NCBI GenBank assembly: GCA_964477085.1 | Contig: CAYZDF010000088.1 | Span: forward strand, 1-9,231 | Reading direction: 5' to 3' | DNA from: Dichloromethanomonas sp964477085 | GTDB taxonomy: Bacteria > Bacillota > Desulfitobacteriia > Desulfitobacteriales > Syntrophobotulaceae | DNA length: 9,231 nt | Part shown: positions 6,830 to 9,231 of the stretch, piece by piece | Layout: each line of letters opens with the position of its first letter | Numbering within the stretch: position 1 is the first letter of the stretch | Notes under the pieces: generated by a model | What the model saw: only the letters and a program-made list of their open reading frames with translations | What the model was told of the DNA's origin: nothing | The model's database searches: none | Program-made: the position numbers and the translations under genes

Positions 6830-7549
6830 ATGGAAGACAATAAAGCAATACGTCGAACCATTAGTTCGGCCTTGTCTAACCCAAAATGGAACTTTTGGCA
6901 AGCACTATACCTGATTCTTATCGTATATCTGGTCGAGTTCTTTTTAGGATGGCTGGAACTACCGAATAGTCTTGGGAGCCTTAAAGGCTTTATTAACTAT
7001 CTGATCATCGGATTTGGTGAAGCTCTGATCTTTTTTCTGGCATTGATCGTCTTTTTTAAGATCCTGCGCAGACCTTTGACGGATCTGGGTCTAACCCACT
7101 TTGGACTTAGGATATTTGTATATGGTTTGTTTGGCGGAATATTTTTGTTTGTCTCCGTCGGAATTTTGGGTAATCTTCTGGTTGAATATCTTGGAATCCC
7201 TGACCCCCAGAGTTTCGCTCTCGTTGTTTCAGGCTCCAATTCCATTTGGCAGTTTATACTGCTGCTAATTCTGGGTGGAGTCATTGTCCCTTTGAAAGAG
7301 GAATTAGTCTTTCGTGGACTTATTTACCCTCCTCTGAGGAAAGGTTTTGGTAAGGGAAGAGGGATCATGCTGACTGCTTTGTTCTTTGGTATAATGCATT
7401 TTGATATTATTCGTTTTTTACCCCTGTTTCTGGGTGGAGCCGTACTTGCCTGGTTATATGAAAAGACTCAAAGCCTCTGGCCCTCCATCGTCGCCCATGG
7501 TATTTGGAATACGCTTATGACGATCTTAATGTGGTGTCAGAAAGGATAA
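6830..7549 (+). CDS. CPBP-family intramembrane glutamic endopeptidase homologue
   Basis: This is a 239-residue polytopic membrane protein of the CPBP/Abi family (CAAX prenyl protease Rce1-like, PF02517-type). Hydrophobic segments lie near residues 24-41, 55-78, 94-118, 138-153, 179-190 and 196-212, giving about six membrane spans. All three catalytic motifs are present: EExxxR as Glu157, Glu158 and Arg162; FxxxH as Phe186 and His190; and HxxxN as His223 and Asn227. It should therefore be an active protease rather than a degenerate member. The physiological substrate in bacteria is generally unknown; some homologues act in bacteriocin immunity or anti-sigma processing, but nothing nearby suggests that here. 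GGAG lies nine bases before the ATG. The stop is five bases before the rlmD start, so the two are expected to be cotranscribed and possibly coupled. Family call firm; role unknown. Confidence 0.9.
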   Translation: MEDNKAIRRTISSALSNPKWNFWQALYLILIVYLVEFFLGWLELPNSLGSLKGFINYLIIGFGEALIFFLALIVFFKILRRPLTDLGLTHFGLRIFVYGLFGGIFLFVSVGILGNLLVEYLGIPDPQSFALVVSGSNSIWQFILLLILGGVIVPLKEELVFRGLIYPPLRKGFGKGRGIMLTALFFGIMHFDIIRFLPLFLGGAVLAWLYEKTQSLWPSIVAHGIWNTLMTILMWCQKG

Positions 7550-7554
7550 GTTTT

Positions 7555-8874
7555 ATGCCCAATGATTATACTAGTTACCCAGAAGTAGAAATCATTCGCT
7601 TAGCATCAGATGGCACTGGAGTAGGTTTTATTGAAGGGAAAGCCACCTTCGTGACAGGGATGCTTCCGGGTGAAAAAGGGAAGGTTCGAATCACTGAGGA
7701 TAAAAAGAAGTACCAACGGGCCGTGGCCATGGAGATCAGGGAAATCTCACCGGAAAGGAACGCACCGCCCTGTTCAATTTATAACCACTGTGGCGGTTGT
7801 GAACTCCAACATATGAATTACAGCTATTCTCTGGAGTGGAAACGCCGGTGGGTAGAAGATGCTTTGAGCCGAATCGGGGGAATAAAAGATATTGTCGTAG
7901 AACCAGTGATCGGGATGGAAGCTCCTTGGCGTTATCGGAATAAAGCTGTGTTACATAGGGATGAAGAAGGGCGGATAGGTTATTATAAGCATAAAACTAA
8001 ACAAGTCGTGGAGTTCGATGATTGTTTATTGCTTAGTCGGGATATAAATACGAGAATCAGAAAGTTTCAGGATATTCTGGGAAAAAGCTGCCCCGGAATC
8101 AGCACCGTTACTTTTAGAGAGAGCAATAGAGGTAAAGGGTTAGTACTTTTGGATGGCAATACCAAGGCCCACAAAGAATTGGAGCCGTTAGTGAAAGAAC
8201 TCAAAAAAGAAGAGAGCTTCTCGCCTCAGGTCTGCTCCATTGCTATTCCACAGGGAAACAATGATTTTGAAGGCAGTGGTGCTCAGTATCTGAATGAGTA
8301 CATGACCGACCTGCGCTTCAGAGTATCTCCCAGAGCTTTTCTGCAAGTCAATCCTAGCCAGACGAATAGAATGTACGGAATGGTGCTGGAATGGGCAGAA
8401 CTATCAGGTAGCGAAGAGGTCTGGGATCTCTACTGCGGTATCGGTACCATAACCTTATTTCTGGCCAGGAAAGCTAAATCAGTAATCGGTGTGGAAGAGA
8501 ACCCCTATGCCATAGAAGATGCCATACAGAATGCCCAGGGCAACGGATTTGACAATGTCAGGTTTATTCAAGGGAAAGTGGAGGATAAGATTAAAGACTT
8601 GTCCCGTCAGCCGGACATTGTTGTCACCGATCCGCCCCGTGCAGGGATGGAGCCCCTGGTCGTGGAACGATTACTGGAAATAAAACCTGAAAAGATCATC
8701 TATGTCTCCTGTAATCCGGCTACCTTGGCGAGAGATCTTAAAGCCTTGGGCTGTACAAGCAGCGGATGCAGTAGAGTGTATGAGGTCAGGAAGGTACAAC
8801 CCATTGATATGTTTCCGTGGACGGGGCATGTCGAGTGCGTAGTAGGAATACAAAAGGTGGAATCTATGAAATAG
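7555..8874 (+). CDS. rlmD: 23S rRNA (uracil-5-)-methyltransferase, RlmD/RlmCD (RumA) type
   Basis: The enzyme uses SAM to make 5-methyluridine in 23S rRNA; in Gram-positives such as Bacillus subtilis one homologue (RlmCD) modifies both U747 and U1939. In the 439 residues, a TRAM-type RNA-binding domain occupies about 8-65. An Fe-S cluster site follows with Cys73, Cys79, Cys82 (CSIYNHCGGC) and probably Cys157. The methyltransferase fold has the SAM motif DLYCGIGTITL (291-301), VTDPPRAGM (357-365), the nucleophile Cys386 in YVSCNP, and the terminal QPIDMFPWTGHVE with Glu427 as the likely base. Translation from the upstream ATG at 7504 would add 17 non-conserved residues inside the CPBP gene. 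The ATG at 7555 has AAGGA eight bases before it and is preferred. Whether it modifies one or two sites cannot be told from sequence. Confidence 0.95.
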   Translation: MPNDYTSYPEVEIIRLASDGTGVGFIEGKATFVTGMLPGEKGKVRITEDKKKYQRAVAMEIREISPERNAPPCSIYNHCGGCELQHMNYSYSLEWKRRWVEDALSRIGGIKDIVVEPVIGMEAPWRYRNKAVLHRDEEGRIGYYKHKTKQVVEFDDCLLLSRDINTRIRKFQDILGKSCPGISTVTFRESNRGKGLVLLDGNTKAHKELEPLVKELKKEESFSPQVCSIAIPQGNNDFEGSGAQYLNEYMTDLRFRVSPRAFLQVNPSQTNRMYGMVLEWAELSGSEEVWDLYCGIGTITLFLARKAKSVIGVEENPYAIEDAIQNAQGNGFDNVRFIQGKVEDKIKDLSRQPDIVVTDPPRAGMEPLVVERLLEIKPEKIIYVSCNPATLARDLKALGCTSSGCSRVYEVRKVQPIDMFPWTGHVECVVGIQKVESMK

Positions 8875-9097
8875 CTGTATTTACAATGGTTACAGACGAT
8901 TTTCAATTTACTAGAGATAGTGAAGATTTCCGAAATAAAGTGCCAGTTGGAGAGCTAGAAATTTGCATCGCTTTGCGGATTGCTTAAAAGTGGATATAAG
9001 AAAAAAAGCAGTACTGTAATAATATGACATGCTATGCTCTTTACAAGATGTTTGCAAAAAGTAGAATTCGAGGTTTAAAATAGAAGTTTAGAAAGTG
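8875..9097. other. Non-coding stretch after rlmD, no supported gene
   Basis: Together with 9138-9231 this forms a 357-base gene-free end to the window. It holds one 33-codon ATG reading frame (8886-8987) without a ribosome site, the 8-bp palindrome CAGTACTG at 9009-9016, a weak promoter-like pair (TTGCGG at 8973-8978, TATAAG at 8995-9000), and A/T-rich sequence. Nothing here earns a gene call. It could be the 3' leader of the rlmD transcript running to the terminator at 9098. Confidence 0.5.
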
Positions 9098-9137
9098 AAA
9101 AGCCCTAGATTTATGAGTTTAGAATCTAGGGCTTTTT
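9098..9137. terminator. Strong, probably bidirectional intrinsic terminator
   Basis: AAAAGCCCTAGATT (9098-9111) pairs perfectly with AATCTAGGGCTTTT (9123-9136) over 14 bp around an 11-base loop. A T-run ends the plus-strand copy and the complement gives a T-run on the minus strand, so it could work in both directions. It is the first good terminator after rlmD, about 220 bases past the stop codon, and may also end a convergent gene beyond the window. Confidence 0.85.
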
Positions 9138-9231
9138 AGTCTAGATAAAACTTATTTTGCTACCAGTGATCTTGTTATACAACTAGAAGAAAGTAAAAAT
9201 TTTATTGTTGGATGAAATTCTTAACCAATAT

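Noticed and set aside
7504..7554. Upstream start of the rRNA methyltransferase inside the CPBP gene
   Set aside because: There is no good ribosome site there, while AAGGA is well placed for the ATG at 7555, where the TRAM domain begins.
8886..8987. 33-codon ATG frame just after rlmD
   Set aside because: No ribosome binding site at usable distance and no recognisable motif; too short to claim as a gene or as a remnant.
1..9231. CRISPR array, tRNA or rRNA genes, insertion sequences, attachment sites
   Set aside because: I saw no regularly spaced repeats, tRNA-like cloverleaf, rRNA core sequence, transposase motifs or terminal repeats.

Overview
The window reads as chromosome of an anaerobic, low-to-mid GC Gram-positive bacterium, most likely a Clostridia member of the Peptococcaceae/Desulfitobacteriaceae type. 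The taxonomic call is inference. It rests on the strong AGGAGG-type ribosome binding sites, the GatCAB amidotransferase, an anaerobe-style homocitrate synthase next to an NAD-isocitrate dehydrogenase, and a Gram-positive RlmD/RlmCD-type rRNA methyltransferase. All protein identifications come from motifs read by eye; no database was searched.

Layout. Positions 79-801 (minus strand) hold an orphan 240-residue P-loop ATPase that looks like a stripped-down VirD4/TraG or HerA-type domain; it is the only unfamiliar gene here. A 271-base divergent gap follows, with a perfect 10-bp inverted repeat and a plausible sigma-A promoter. Next is a compact gatC-gatA-gatB operon (1073-4304), closed by a hairpin whose stem starts inside gatB. 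A 157-base gap leads to a two-gene carboxylic acid unit: a NifV-type homocitrate synthase (4462-5613) and an NAD-dependent isocitrate dehydrogenase (5681-6682), closed by a clear terminator. A probable promoter then drives a bicistron of a CPBP-family membrane protease homologue (6830-7549) and a 23S rRNA uracil-5 methyltransferase (7555-8874). The last 357 bases hold no convincing protein gene; they contain a strong terminator at 9098-9137 and a weak candidate for a small transcript ending there.

How the genes work together. GatCAB amidates misacylated Glu-tRNA(Gln) and/or Asp-tRNA(Asn), and the rRNA methyltransferase modifies 23S rRNA, so both serve translation. The synthase and dehydrogenase both act on 2-oxoglutarate-linked tricarboxylic acids: the dehydrogenase makes 2-oxoglutarate, which is the substrate of homocitrate synthase. 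Homocitrate is a nitrogenase cofactor ligand in diazotrophs, but no nif gene is visible here. Most of the window is ordinary housekeeping. The points worth a second look are the orphan ATPase with a non-canonical Walker B, the synthase/dehydrogenase pair without an aconitase, and the structured non-coding gaps.
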